Source of the DNA: Methanobacteriota archaeon | GTDB lineage: Archaea > Thermoplasmatota > Poseidoniia > Poseidoniales > Poseidoniaceae | DNA: 64,000 bases | Direction: 5' to 3' | Assembly: GCA_002722135.1 (NCBI GenBank) | Contig: PBKJ01000008.1 | Location: forward strand, 27,807-91,806 | Shown: positions 42,987 to 52,419 of the stretch, piece after piece | Position numbering within the stretch: position 1 is the stretch's first letter | Layout: every line of letters starts with the position of its first letter | Made by a program: the position numbers and the translations under genes | Notes under the pieces: generated by a model | Databases searched by the model: none | What the model was told of the DNA's origin: nothing | Seen by the model: the letters and a program-made list of their open reading frames with translations, nothing else

Positions 42987-44770
42987 TTCGGCGAACGAAG
43001 CCGCCCCCTGCAACCTCATTGCGGAAGAGGAAGGATGAGGGAGCATTCATATTCCTCTCCACCAAGTGCGCGCGGATGGGAGAAATCGTGCCGGCGTCTG
43101 CCGGCCCGATGCAGTTGGACCGTGAGGTCCTCGACGGGCTGCATCTGGCCGGGATGCGTGGAAGGGTGGCCGTTGAGGTCGATCCTTCCGCCCTCCTCAT
43201 CCGCGCAAAGGAGGGGAAAACCACGACCCTTCCCCTGTCGTCCATCAGTTCCTTCAACCACCACCAAACGCACCTGATGCCCCCGTACAGCCACCTGTTT
43301 GGCCTCATCCTGATCGGCATGGCGGGCTGGACCATCGAAATGGTCGCCGTGCGTAACGTGGTCATGACCGTTGGGTGCATCCTTGTGGGTGCATGGGCGC
43401 TCACGCGTCGCCCAACCCTGACGGTCGACTTGCACAACGGCGAATGTCACGTCATCACCGGTGCAGATGGCAAGTTGATGATGCTCGCTTACCTGATGGG
43501 GCGGCTCATGGCGGGCCAGCCGCTGGCTGAAGCACGCGTGGGGCTGAACGACCTCATGCAACCCCGCTCGACACCTGAAGCACTGGTGGTCCCGACGCCA
43601 ATCACCGGCCTTCTCGAGGGGGAAATTGTACCGCGGGCGGCTCCAGATGAGGCCATCATGGCCGACTTCTTTGACGAGCCGTCAACGCCGGCGCCAAGCA
43701 TTGCTTCTCCCGCTCCTGCGGTCAACATCACCATCGAGGACCGGCGGGCGCCCATGCAATCCGACGCTTACCTCGCACCGGTCCATGTGCCGGTGCCGGT
43801 GACCCCTCCACGAGACGGCCTGCACGCGCGAGCTCAACAGATGATGATCGAACAGCGTGAAACGCTCCCGAGTCCTTCACACGATGCCCTCAACCCTCGC
43901 ACGCCCGTTGATCGGGAGGAGGCGCAACAAGCCCGCGAGGAGGCAAGCTCTCCTTTCGCAGTGAGCGGAACAGGCTGGCAAGCCGTGCATCAGGAGCAGC
44001 GTGCTCTGCCTGCGCCACGGGTTGAGCCTCCGCTTCCTGCCTTCGATCCCGGTGCAGAGCCGTACCTGCCCAGCTTCGTCGGCCCAACGGGCCATTCACG
44101 GCCAGCCCTTGCGCCTGAGCCTGCGCCCATGTTCCCCGTCATGGGATTGCAAGAGCCCATGCCAGACACGGCATCCGTCGAGACGGCCCCTGAACCTCCT
44201 GCTCCGCCGCTACGCGGCATTGTGGGCACCTCGCGCCGTTCTGAAAATGAGCGAGCCGTCGCTCCTGCGGGACAACCGGTCAACCTGCAACCGAAGACGG
44301 GGACCGTCGCGCCTCGTCACCTCATTCCACGGCCCGCAAGCGGAGTTCGCCCCCGGCGTCGAGCCCTCGGTGGGCTGTTCGATGCCGCCCTCCGACCACC
44401 TGCGCCCTCGCCGCAGGAGCAGGACTACGCCGCCATGTATGGCGACGAGGACGGACAGGCCGTCGCTGCGGAGGACGTTGCACCGATGAGCACCTGGCAG
44501 CACACACGTCTACGAACCGACGCCTCATCGCAAGCGATTGTTGACGAACACAACCGCATTCATGCCGGCTCCAGCGGTGGAGAACGGGCCGATGATCGAC
44601 TCCGCAACTTGCTTGACGACATCTCTGTTGCTCCGCTTCCAGCTTCTGAAGAGACCTTGACCGGTGAGCGTCAAGGACAGATTGCTTCATCGTTCAGCGA
44701 CATGATCGAGGTCCACACAGAACCTGCGGCAGGACGGCCGTTCATCGACCTGGACCGGCTTGACGGTTGA
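42983..44770 (+). CDS. Membrane protein with long disordered tail
   Basis: 595 residues if the GTG overlapping the previous stop is used; an ATG at 43076 (MGEIVPASAGPMQL) would remove the first 31. A small folded part (about 40-100) with a PH-like strand pattern precedes two hydrophobic helices (HLFGLILIGMAGWTI and VVMTVGCILVGAWAL). The remaining ~400 residues are Pro/Ala/Glu-rich and appear disordered, with no catalytic motif. It may be a membrane scaffold. Translational coupling with the SelB-like gene suggests they are co-expressed. Confidence 0.65.
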   Translation: MIRRTKPPPATSLRKRKDEGAFIFLSTKCARMGEIVPASAGPMQLDREVLDGLHLAGMRGRVAVEVDPSALLIRAKEGKTTTLPLSSISSFNHHQTHLMPPYSHLFGLILIGMAGWTIEMVAVRNVVMTVGCILVGAWALTRRPTLTVDLHNGECHVITGADGKLMMLAYLMGRLMAGQPLAEARVGLNDLMQPRSTPEALVVPTPITGLLEGEIVPRAAPDEAIMADFFDEPSTPAPSIASPAPAVNITIEDRRAPMQSDAYLAPVHVPVPVTPPRDGLHARAQQMMIEQRETLPSPSHDALNPRTPVDREEAQQAREEASSPFAVSGTGWQAVHQEQRALPAPRVEPPLPAFDPGAEPYLPSFVGPTGHSRPALAPEPAPMFPVMGLQEPMPDTASVETAPEPPAPPLRGIVGTSRRSENERAVAPAGQPVNLQPKTGTVAPRHLIPRPASGVRPRRRALGGLFDAALRPPAPSPQEQDYAAMYGDEDGQAVAAEDVAPMSTWQHTRLRTDASSQAIVDEHNRIHAGSSGGERADDRLRNLLDDISVAPLPASEETLTGERQGQIASSFSDMIEVHTEPAAGRPFIDLDRLDG

Positions 44771-45718
44771 TCAACGCGTCAAGGCACGGAGCGCCGCCAG
44801 CCGTTCATCCCGGTCACTTTGCTCCATGGCCACGAGGCCGCTCACGCCAAGGCCTTGCAGGGTGAAACTCGCCACCACGGCCGCGTGCTCGAGCCCAATC
44901 CGCAACTCCTCTCGCCCCACAGGGCCCTCTCCCTTGGAGAGGTGAGCGGCGAGCGTGCCTGCAAAACTGTCCCCGCATCCTGTGGGGTCCACAAGACCGG
45001 GCGAAGGCACGGATGGGACGTGGAGCAATCCACTGGAATGGATGGCAAGCACGCCGTGCTCGCCTCGCTTGACCACCAGAATGGCGTCCGGCTGCAGTTC
45101 ACCGTGAAGCCATTGTGCGGCGCGAACCAAGTTGGCATCGTCGGCGAGCATCCGCACCTCACCGTCGTTGAGCACCACGAGGTCGACACGGCGCAGCACG
45201 TCAACCAGGAGGGGGCGCGCAATGTCGATCCAGAGGTTCATCGAATCCAGCATGCGCAGCCGAGTGGGTGTGCACTGATTCAGAACCTTGCTCTGAAGCG
45301 CGGGATGGAGGTTGGCGCAGAACAACACGGTCGGTGCGGTCCATGCTGCGGGAACTTCAGGATCAAATGCTTCGAACACGTTGAGTTCCGTGTTCAGGGT
45401 TGACGCTTCGCCCATCGCGCCGGAATACTCGCCTTCCCAGTGGAAGGTGCGCCCTTCTGCGGTCACGACGCCGTCCAAGTGAAGGCCCGCGCTGGCGAGC
45501 AAAGCACGGTCTTCGTCGCGGAAGTCCTCACCAACCACACCCACGAGACCACAGGAGGCATCGTTTGCTGCGGAGGCCAGTCCGGCATAGGTGGCCGAGC
45601 CACCCAAGAGCCGCTCGCCTTGTGCAGCAGGAGTTTGAATCGAATCGTAGGCGAGGCTACCGACCACCATCACGTCCATGACACGCCGCGGGCCTTCCGA
45701 ATGAAGAACCCTTGTCAT
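44771..45718 (-). CDS. PfkB-family sugar/nucleoside kinase
   Basis: About 315 residues. The N-terminal VVGSLAYDSIQTP...LLGGSATYAGLA and the C-terminal PGLVDPTGCGDSFAGTLAAHL are the two PfkB signatures, the second containing the catalytic Asp and anion hole. The family phosphorylates sugars or nucleosides with ATP (ribokinase, adenosine kinase and relatives). The ATG at 45718 overlaps the glpX stop as ATGA; a later ATG at 45679 (MDVMVVGS) matches the family start better. It sits at the end of moaE-moaC-glpX-pfkB, hinting at a sugar-phosphate role. Confidence 0.85.
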   Translation of the reverse strand: MTRVLHSEGPRRVMDVMVVGSLAYDSIQTPAAQGERLLGGSATYAGLASAANDASCGLVGVVGEDFRDEDRALLASAGLHLDGVVTAEGRTFHWEGEYSGAMGEASTLNTELNVFEAFDPEVPAAWTAPTVLFCANLHPALQSKVLNQCTPTRLRMLDSMNLWIDIARPLLVDVLRRVDLVVLNDGEVRMLADDANLVRAAQWLHGELQPDAILVVKRGEHGVLAIHSSGLLHVPSVPSPGLVDPTGCGDSFAGTLAAHLSKGEGPVGREELRIGLEHAAVVASFTLQGLGVSGLVAMEQSDRDERLAALRALTR

Positions 45719-46665
45719 CGACGACGCTCGGTCACCATCGTGCGTCGCGTGCCGGAAGCGACGTCGATGATTTCGCTGGTGGTGACCGTGCGGTGGTCGT
45801 CCATGACCACACCGGGAAGGTAACCGTCGCACACTCCAGCAGCGATGAACACCGCATCTTTGGACGCACAGAGGTCCTCTGCTTCCCATCGACGGTCGAG
45901 GTCATCCCCCACCATCGTGGCTGCACGGGCAGCTTCCTCGTCGTTGCGGAGCACGAGACGGCCTTGGAACACGCCACCAAGTCCGCGAATGGCCGCTGCG
46001 GTGATGACGCCCTCCGGCGCCGCACCGATGCCCAACAACAGGTCGAACGGGCCGTCATCTCGGGCGGCCCAGATGGCCGCACTGACGTCACCGTCGGACA
46101 TCAATTCGAGCTGTGCGCCCGCATCCTTCACCTCGCGGATGAGGTCGGCGTGCCGGTCGCGGTCAAGGGCGACGACGCGAACGTCGGAGACCTCCCGGTC
46201 AAGGGCATGTGCAGCCTGCTCAAGGTTCCAGGCCACCTCACCGTCGAGATCGACATGACCGGCGAGGGCTGGGCCGGCGGCAATCTTGTCCATGTAGCAA
46301 TCCGGAGCGTGCAGCAGCGCGCCACGGGGTGCAGCAGCGAGGACGGCAATTGAGTTCGGAAGATTGTCGGCGCAGTTGTTGGTGCACTCCAACGGATCCA
46401 CGGCGATGTCGAGTTGGAGGGCCCCTTCGCGACCGACCTCGGCGCCAATCGGCTCACCGATGTAGAGCATGGGGGCATCGTCGCGCTCGCCTTCGCCGAT
46501 GGCCACGCGGCCGTCGAAGGGGGCGTGGTCAAAGGAGCGACGCATCGCTTCCACGGCGGCGCCGTCGGCTGCATCCTTGTCGCCAAGGCCACGCCATTCA
46601 GCGCTGGCCAGCGCCGCCATATCGACGGCTTCGAGCAGGTGGGGCCAGACGTCGCCGACGCGCAT
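45715..46665 (-). CDS. glpX: Class II fructose-1,6-bisphosphatase (GlpX)
   Basis: A ~316-residue Li-sensitive type FBPase that dephosphorylates fructose-1,6-bisphosphate in gluconeogenesis. Conserved metal-binding parts include VAIGEGERDDAPMLYIGE and DIAVDPLE. Later LLLGIGAAPEGVITAAAIRGLGG, quoted partly as GIGAAPEGV, is the GlpX hallmark. After DPLE the usual Gly-Thr is Cys-Thr, giving DPLECTNNCAD, an unusual change beside the active site. The ATG at 46665 (MRVGDVWPH) is preferred over 46698. With class I aldolase at 50 kb the window encodes two steps of gluconeogenesis. Confidence 0.88.
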   Translation of the reverse strand: MRVGDVWPHLLEAVDMAALASAEWRGLGDKDAADGAAVEAMRRSFDHAPFDGRVAIGEGERDDAPMLYIGEPIGAEVGREGALQLDIAVDPLECTNNCADNLPNSIAVLAAAPRGALLHAPDCYMDKIAAGPALAGHVDLDGEVAWNLEQAAHALDREVSDVRVVALDRDRHADLIREVKDAGAQLELMSDGDVSAAIWAARDDGPFDLLLGIGAAPEGVITAAAIRGLGGVFQGRLVLRNDEEAARAATMVGDDLDRRWEAEDLCASKDAVFIAAGVCDGYLPGVVMDDHRTVTTSEIIDVASGTRRTMVTERRR

Positions 46666-46709
46666 GGTCCGCGAACGAAAGAGGGGTGATGAACACACCG
46701 GAACAGAAC

Positions 46710-47183
46710 TCAGGCCGTGCCCTTGTGCTTCTCGAGGACCCGCACACCGTCGATCTGCGCGACGGGATACTGGCCTGACGCGTCTTTTTCCAGCGATTTG
46801 ACCATGTCAAACGCGCAGAGCAAACCCGCGGTGACGCCGGCCAAAGCTTCCATTTCGATTCCAGTCCGGTAATGCGCACCGACCTCAACCTCGCAACCAA
46901 GGCGCGTGTCTTCCACGTGCCAACGCACCTTGCACGACTCGATGGGCACAGGATGGCAATGAGGAATCATGCGCGGCGTGTCCTTCACCGCCTGAATGGC
47001 GGCGATGGTCGACGCTTCCCTGACGTCGCCCTTGGCGACGCGGCCCTCGACGATGGCCGCGAGGGTCTCGGGCCGCAGCGTCACCCAGCCTTCGGCCACC
47101 GCTCGACGGTCCACGGCCGGTTTCCGACCGATGTCGACGATGCCCTCAATTTCAACCGAGTCCTGCTTTCCACGTGGCTCCAT
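46710..47183 (-). CDS. moaC: Cyclic pyranopterin monophosphate synthase (MoaC)
   Basis: A 157-residue enzyme of molybdenum-cofactor synthesis that, after MoaA, forms cyclic pyranopterin monophosphate. The hallmark segments are KDTPRMIPHCHPVPI, GIEMEALAGVTAG and FDMVKSLEKD. Length is normal for the family. Its start overlaps the end of moaE by 32 bases, showing tight coupling. No MoaA or MoaD gene is visible nearby. Confidence 0.93.
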   Translation of the reverse strand: MEPRGKQDSVEIEGIVDIGRKPAVDRRAVAEGWVTLRPETLAAIVEGRVAKGDVREASTIAAIQAVKDTPRMIPHCHPVPIESCKVRWHVEDTRLGCEVEVGAHYRTGIEMEALAGVTAGLLCAFDMVKSLEKDASGQYPVAQIDGVRVLEKHKGTA

Positions 47184-47583
47184 GATCGGTCACCTCCTTT
47201 TTCCACAGGGGGGCCTGCTGCTTGAGTTCATCGATGAGCCAACGGCAGGCCTCGAAAGCGGCACCACGGTGGGCAGAACCCACGTGGATGGCGACGATGG
47301 GTTCCTCGGGCTCCACGCTGCCGATGCGGTGCGCGATGGCCACGGCTCGAAGGCCGTGGGTTTCGCCGGCTTGCACCGCAAGGTCGTGAAGCACCTTTGG
47401 CAACTGTTCTTGCCACGCGTCGAACTCCAATCGGAGCACCTTTGCGTCACCTTCAGTCCCTCGCGTCAGGCCAACAAAACTGACCACAGCCCCAACGCCG
47501 TCCACGGGCAGGCGTTGAAGCAGCGCATCAGGCTCGAGACGGGCCGAGGGGGTGTCCACGATCACCTCGAAGGGGGTGGACAT
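47152..47583 (-). CDS. moaE: Molybdopterin synthase catalytic subunit (MoaE)
   Basis: A 143-residue subunit that inserts sulfur into the pterin with MoaD. Typical segments are GAVVSFVGLTRG, RIGSVEPEEPIVAIHVGSAHRGAAF (here cited as HRIGSVEPEEP and SAHRGAAFEAC) and APLWKKEV with the active-site lysines. The ATG at 47583 begins MSTPFEVIV. The gene is divergent from the geranylgeranyl-reductase-like gene and runs into moaC. Confidence 0.93.
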   Translation of the reverse strand: MSTPFEVIVDTPSARLEPDALLQRLPVDGVGAVVSFVGLTRGTEGDAKVLRLEFDAWQEQLPKVLHDLAVQAGETHGLRAVAIAHRIGSVEPEEPIVAIHVGSAHRGAAFEACRWLIDELKQQAPLWKKEVTDHGATWKAGLG

Positions 47584-47635
47584 GGACGATGCTCGGGCAG
47601 CGCATCCTTCAAACCCTCCGCGCCGATGTCCTGTC

Positions 47636-48898
47636 ATGGAAGGCGAGGGCCCCGTCACCGTGATGGGAGCCGGGCTCTCGGGCTTGGCCGCCGCCACGCT
47701 GCTCGCCCGGGCGGGCCGCGAAGTCCACGTCCACGACATCCGGGCCGATTCCGGTGCGCGATTTGACGGAGACTTTCAGGCGCTCGAAAATTGGAGCATG
47801 GATGCCGATTTCTTCGACCAACTCGAAACGTGGGGCTTTGATTCCACTTCGTTCAAATCCACCTCCTTTTCCGTGGTGGACCTCATTCATCCAGACGACG
47901 AGGTCACCCAAGCAAAAACCGACGGCGTGGCGTACCGCATCGTCGAGCGCGGCATGTCTGACCACACCATCGACCAGGCGTTCAAGCGGATGGCCATCGA
48001 AGCCGGAGCAACGCTGCATTACAAGTCGCGCATTGACGAGAAGGACGCCGACATCGTGGCCTGCGGTCCAAAGGACACATCCGCGCTTGCCCTCGGCGAG
48101 ATTTTCCGGACCAGTCACCCAAACCACATCGCGTTCCAATTGAACGACAAACTCGCGCCCGGCGCATACAGCTACCTCATCATCATCGACGGCGTTGGCC
48201 TCATTTGCACCTGCCTCTGGCGCAAGCAGAAGAAGAGCGAGCGCTTCCTCAACGAATGCATCGCCACCTACCAGCGGCTCTATCCAGACATCGACATGGA
48301 ACCGATCAAGCGCGTCGGTGGGAAGGGCGATTTCACGCTCAACGGCTTCTACACCGTTCCTGAAACGGGCCAGCACTTTGTCGGGGAGTCGGGCGGCCTT
48401 CAGGACTTCATGTGGGGGTTCGGAATGCGAATGGCCGTATGGTCGGGCGTGTTGGCGGCTCAAGAGATGCTTGGTGGTCCATCGTACGACAAGGAAGTCC
48501 GACGGCAACTCCTGCCCTACGTGCAGACCAGTGTGGCGAACCGCTGGCTGATGAACAGGGTGGGCGACCGCATGTTCAAGCGCATGTGCGTGCGCTGGAT
48601 GAAGGACCAAAATCGGTCTGGTGACGGCCTGCGATGGATCGGTCGCCTCTTCCGTCCAAGCCTGCTGAAGCGGCTCGTGTATGCAACGACCTCCCCGTTC
48701 ATGCTTGAACGCGGCAGCGGGCCAACGAAACCGAAGCGCCTGCCCTTCCGCGCGGCCAAGCCGCGGGACACATGGGAACAGAGCGAGGCTGCGCTAGCCG
48801 TGAAGGCCCGGTGGGAAGCCGCGCGGCGCAGCGGCGGCCACACCTCCTTTGAAAGTCGAGACGGAGAAGCCCACGAAACCGAAGCGACGCTCGCCTGA
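47636..48898 (+). CDS. FAD-dependent oxidoreductase of the geranylgeranyl reductase type
   Basis: A 420-residue flavoprotein. VTVMGAGLSGLAAATLLARAG is the FAD-binding turn; FVGESGGLQDFMWGFGMRMA near residue 245 is the second FAD-contacting motif of the GGR/p-hydroxybenzoate hydroxylase fold. Geranylgeranyl reductases saturate the isoprenoid chains of archaeal lipids. The C-terminal 150 residues are basic and may associate with the membrane. The ATG at 47636 is preferred over 47582, which would overlap the moaE start. Substrate assignment is tentative. Confidence 0.65.
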   Translation: MEGEGPVTVMGAGLSGLAAATLLARAGREVHVHDIRADSGARFDGDFQALENWSMDADFFDQLETWGFDSTSFKSTSFSVVDLIHPDDEVTQAKTDGVAYRIVERGMSDHTIDQAFKRMAIEAGATLHYKSRIDEKDADIVACGPKDTSALALGEIFRTSHPNHIAFQLNDKLAPGAYSYLIIIDGVGLICTCLWRKQKKSERFLNECIATYQRLYPDIDMEPIKRVGGKGDFTLNGFYTVPETGQHFVGESGGLQDFMWGFGMRMAVWSGVLAAQEMLGGPSYDKEVRRQLLPYVQTSVANRWLMNRVGDRMFKRMCVRWMKDQNRSGDGLRWIGRLFRPSLLKRLVYATTSPFMLERGSGPTKPKRLPFRAAKPRDTWEQSEAALAVKARWEAARRSGGHTSFESRDGEAHETEATLA

Positions 48899-48912
48899 GC
48901 CGCTGCGGTTGC

Positions 48913-48920
48913 TTCATTAG
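48913..48920 (+). promoter_or_regulatory. TATA-like box for the crotonase gene
   Basis: TTCATTAG is centred about 26 bases before the ATG at 48942. Between box and start lies a small inverted repeat, CGCCC-ttccatt-GGGCG. Confidence 0.45.
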
Positions 48921-48941
48921 CGCCCTTCCATTGGGCGGGTC

Positions 48942-49808
48942 ATGTCCGACCTCTACGGCCTGACCTTCGAAGCGATGCCCAACAACCTCGTGAACTACGG
49001 CACCACCGACAACGGCATCGCCGTCATCGAACTCGCCTCCGACTCCGGCGGCGAACCCCTTCAAGGCGACGAGACCGCGGTGAACACCTACACGCACGGC
49101 ATGTTCCGTGACTTCGACGAGGCCATCATCCGCGCCCGCTTCGACGACAAGGTCACGGCCATCGTCATCACCGGCGCCGGTGAGAAGTTCTTCTCCGCCG
49201 GTGCGTCCATCAAGATGCTCAACAGCGTCTCGCCCGGCTTCAAGTACAACTTCTGCCTTCACGCCAACGAAACCCTCTCTCGCCTGGAGCAAACGCCGAA
49301 GATCGTCATCGCGGCCATCAACGGCCACGCTGTCGGCGGCGGTCTCGAGATCGCCATGGCCGCGGACATCCGCATCGCCCGCAAGAACAGCGGCAAGGTC
49401 GGTTTGCCTGAGATCAACCTCGGTGTGCTCGCCGGAACCGGCGGCACCGCTCGCCTGACCCGCCTCATCGGCAAGGCCAAGGCCCTCGAGATGATGGTGA
49501 CCGGCGAACTCATGTCCTTTGAAGACGCCAAGAACCACACCCTGATCAACCAGATTTGGGAAGGGAACGCGACCGAATTCCGCGAGATGATGCTCGACTG
49601 GGTCAGCGCTCAATTCACCCTGCCCAACAAGGCCGCGAAGGCCGTGGGCAACATCAAGCGCTCCTGCCAGACCGGCCCGGAGATTCCCTTCGAGTACCAC
49701 CTTGCGCTCGAGCGTGAACTCCAGGCGGCCCTCTTCTTCAGCGACGACGCCAAGGAAGGCATCGCGGCTTACGTCGAGAAGCGCATTCCTTCCTTCACCG
49801 GTCAGTGA
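48942..49808 (+). CDS. Enoyl-CoA hydratase/isomerase (crotonase family)
   Basis: A 288-residue crotonase-fold enzyme. The oxyanion-hole segments are SAGASIKML and GHAVGGGLEIAMAADIRIA, and both acidic residues of hydratases are present (GGGLEIA and LPEINLGVLAGTGG). It would hydrate enoyl-CoA in fatty-acid beta-oxidation or amino-acid breakdown. It has its own TATA-like box. The acyl-CoA mutase at the window start and the thioesterase at 41 kb indicate active acyl-CoA metabolism. Confidence 0.9.
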   Translation: MSDLYGLTFEAMPNNLVNYGTTDNGIAVIELASDSGGEPLQGDETAVNTYTHGMFRDFDEAIIRARFDDKVTAIVITGAGEKFFSAGASIKMLNSVSPGFKYNFCLHANETLSRLEQTPKIVIAAINGHAVGGGLEIAMAADIRIARKNSGKVGLPEINLGVLAGTGGTARLTRLIGKAKALEMMVTGELMSFEDAKNHTLINQIWEGNATEFREMMLDWVSAQFTLPNKAAKAVGNIKRSCQTGPEIPFEYHLALERELQAALFFSDDAKEGIAAYVEKRIPSFTGQ

Positions 49809-49948
49809 AGGAGAAGGACGCAACGATTTGCCGCCGCCGCGGCAGGGCGTCGCTTGTACCGGCTGAGGTACCAACACGGGTCACTGCGCTCGATTCGCCC
49901 AGAAGCGCCCAACGGAGCGTTGAAGTCCCGTCACGGCGGGCCACCACC

Positions 49949-50872
49949 ATGGACCCCAGCGATGTCATGGTGCCCGCCGACGTGCCCGACGAACTCATCG
50001 ACACCTACGTCGAGAATTACCTCAACGCCACCGCGGGCACGGGTTCGATGAACCTCTTCGCGTGCGACCAAAAGATCGAGCACCTCAACGACGATTTCTA
50101 CGGCGAAGGCATCCCGCTCAGCTCCAACGACCCTGCTCACTTGTTCGAAATCGGTGACCTCTCCTTCGCTGAAGGCACGCTCGGCGTGCTCGCCGGTCAA
50201 CTCGGCCTCATCGCACAGTACGCTCGAGACGCCCCAGACCTGCCTTACCTGGTCAAACTCAACTCAAAGACGAACCTTGTCAAGACGGCCCAGCGTGACC
50301 CCGTGAGCATGGCGATGTGGGACATGGACGACGTGATGTCCTTGGTCCACAACGGCATCAACGTCGTGGGCATCGGCTACACGGTCTACCTCGGCAGCGA
50401 GCACGAACATGAGATGCTTACTGAAGCGGCCACCTTCATCCGCCAAGCGCACGAACTTGGCATGCTCGCTGTGGTCTGGATGTACCCCCGTGGCCAGGCC
50501 GTCGCGGACGAGAAGGACCCACAACTGATCGCCGGTGCAGCCGGTGTCGCCGCCTGCATTGGTGCGGACTTTGCGAAGGTGAACTACCCGCGCGCCTTCG
50601 AGGGCATGACCGCTCCGGAGAGCCTCGGCATCGCCGTCGAAGCGGCCGGTCGCACCGGCATCATCTGCTCCGGTGGAGGCTCCATGCCGCCCAAGGAGTT
50701 CCTCCAGCGCTTGCATGACCAAATTCACGTGTCCGGATGCCGCGGCGCGGCCACAGGTCGAAACATCCACCAGAAGGGCACCGAGGAAGCCGTGCGCATG
50801 GCGGCGGCCTGCCACGCCATCATCTGCGAAGGCGCGTCGGTCGACGAAGCGCTGGCCCTGTACCAAGGCTGA
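49949..50872 (+). CDS. fba: Fructose-bisphosphate aldolase, archaeal class I (DhnA family)
   Basis: A 307-residue TIM-barrel aldolase. The Schiff-base lysine is in DFAKVNYP, and the phosphate-binding end contains ICSGGGSMP and SGCRGAATGRNIHQ. It cleaves or forms fructose-1,6-bisphosphate and, with GlpX, serves gluconeogenesis. The ATG at 49949 is chosen; the ORF extension back to 49805 lacks family resemblance. The 140 bases before it hold no other gene, and no clear TATA box at -26. Confidence 0.88.
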   Translation: MDPSDVMVPADVPDELIDTYVENYLNATAGTGSMNLFACDQKIEHLNDDFYGEGIPLSSNDPAHLFEIGDLSFAEGTLGVLAGQLGLIAQYARDAPDLPYLVKLNSKTNLVKTAQRDPVSMAMWDMDDVMSLVHNGINVVGIGYTVYLGSEHEHEMLTEAATFIRQAHELGMLAVVWMYPRGQAVADEKDPQLIAGAAGVAACIGADFAKVNYPRAFEGMTAPESLGIAVEAAGRTGIICSGGGSMPPKEFLQRLHDQIHVSGCRGAATGRNIHQKGTEEAVRMAAACHAIICEGASVDEALALYQG

Positions 50873-50891
50873 GGCTCGGATCGGTCCGATT

Positions 50892-52397
50892 TCATCGCTC
50901 ATTTGAGAGGATGAGGTCCACGGTGGCCTTTGCAGAGTTCAACACACCGGGCAAGCCTGCTCCAGGATGCGTGCCGGCGCCAACGAGGTACAAGCCTGGA
51001 ATGCCTGAGTCCTTGTTGGAGGGTCGGAAGTATGCACTCTGCGTCAATTTTGGAGCCACCGAGAAGGCCGAGCCCTTGAACGCCGCGAGATCGGTTTCAA
51101 ACGTCTTAGGGGTGATGTGGCGACGCGTCACGATGTGCTTGCTCAGATCGGGCATCTCCACTTCCAAGGCCTCGATGATGCGATCGCCGTATGCTTCGGC
51201 GATGGCGTCCCAGTCGACGTCTGCACGTCCAAGGTGAGGGACCGGCGCAAGAACGTAGGCTGCGCTGCAACCTTCAGGAGCGAGGCTCTTGTCGGTCACC
51301 GTTGGTACGTGCAGATAGAGGCTGAAATCGTCAGGAAGTTCACTCCCCTTGAAGATGTCATCGAGGAGGCCTTTGTAGCGAGGCCCGAACAAAATCGTGT
51401 GGTGGGCCACGTCGTCGTACGCGATGTCCGTACCAAAGTACAGCACGAACAGGGACATCGACCAGTCGGCCTTCTCCAGCTTCCGCGTTCGACGCTGAGC
51501 GACCGGCGATGACGCATACAACCGGCTGTACGTGTGGTGAACGTCCGCATTGGACACCACCATGTCGAAGGTTTCCTGCACACCGTTTCCGTCGGTGATG
51601 CAGTGCTTGGTGCGCCCTCCCTCCTCGATGAGATCAACGACCTTCACGGGCGTCGAGAGCCGAAGTTCGCCTCCCAATTCTTCGTACAGTTGAACCAAGG
51701 TCCGGACCAGAGCGTGCGTTCCACCCTCGGGGAAATAGACGCCCCATTCTCGTTCAAGGAAGTGAATCAGGGTGTAGATGGATGAGGTCTGGAAGGGGTT
51801 CCCGCCCACCAACAAGGAGTGGAAACTCAACGCCTGCCTCAAATGGTCGTCCTTGACGTACTTCGCCACGGTGTTGTAGACGGAGCGATCTGCCCGCAAA
51901 CGCATCAGTGAAGGAGACACTGCAAGCATGTCCGAGAAACGAAGGAAGGGACGGTCTGCGAGGCCTGTGTACCCCTTATCGAAGACCTTCTTGGCGTATT
52001 GGAAGAACTTCTGGTACCCTTCGGCATCGCGTGGACTCCGTGCCCGGATTTGTTCCACCATGGTGGCTTCATCCCGCACGTAATCGAAGCGGTCCCCATC
52101 GCTCCAGATCAGACGGTACATCGGTGTGACTTCGATGAGTCGGATGTAATCCTCCAAGCGTCGGTCCGTCAGTTCGAACAAATCTGTGAGCGTGTGTGGA
52201 GCGGTGATGACCGTCGGCCCCGCGTCAAAGGTGAAACCGTCATCGTGGTAGACGTATGCCCTCCCTCCCGGAAGATCCCTCGCTTCGTAGAGGACCGTTT
52301 GGATGCCCGCGCTTTGGAGCCTGATGGCCGCACCCAGGCCTCCAAAGCCGCTCCCGATGACCGCCGCCTTGCGGTCGCTTGACTGACCGGTGGCCAT
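50892..52397 (-). CDS. crtI: Phytoene desaturase
   Basis: A ~501-residue CrtI-type flavoenzyme converting phytoene to lycopene. The FAD site is AAVIGSGFGGLGAAIRLQSAG followed by LPGGRAYVY; the C-terminal GLYLVGAGTHPGAGLPGVL completes the family signature. The ATG at 52397 begins MATGQSSDRK; the longer ORF runs into the regulatory gap. It is transcribed divergently from crtB-crtY-blh. Confidence 0.94.
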   Translation of the reverse strand: MATGQSSDRKAAVIGSGFGGLGAAIRLQSAGIQTVLYEARDLPGGRAYVYHDDGFTFDAGPTVITAPHTLTDLFELTDRRLEDYIRLIEVTPMYRLIWSDGDRFDYVRDEATMVEQIRARSPRDAEGYQKFFQYAKKVFDKGYTGLADRPFLRFSDMLAVSPSLMRLRADRSVYNTVAKYVKDDHLRQALSFHSLLVGGNPFQTSSIYTLIHFLEREWGVYFPEGGTHALVRTLVQLYEELGGELRLSTPVKVVDLIEEGGRTKHCITDGNGVQETFDMVVSNADVHHTYSRLYASSPVAQRRTRKLEKADWSMSLFVLYFGTDIAYDDVAHHTILFGPRYKGLLDDIFKGSELPDDFSLYLHVPTVTDKSLAPEGCSAAYVLAPVPHLGRADVDWDAIAEAYGDRIIEALEVEMPDLSKHIVTRRHITPKTFETDLAAFKGSAFSVAPKLTQSAYFRPSNKDSGIPGLYLVGAGTHPGAGLPGVLNSAKATVDLILSNER

Positions 52398-52419
52398 GCG
52401 TGCTGTCCAATTTCTCGGT

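Noticed and set aside
48921-48938. CGCCC/GGGCG hairpin as a terminator or riboswitch
   Set aside because: The stem is only five base pairs, with no T-run, and falls between a TATA-like box and the start codon, so it may be chance.
49805-49948. Longer start of the aldolase gene
   Set aside because: The extra 48 residues are Arg-rich and unlike the family; the ATG at 49949 gives the normal length.
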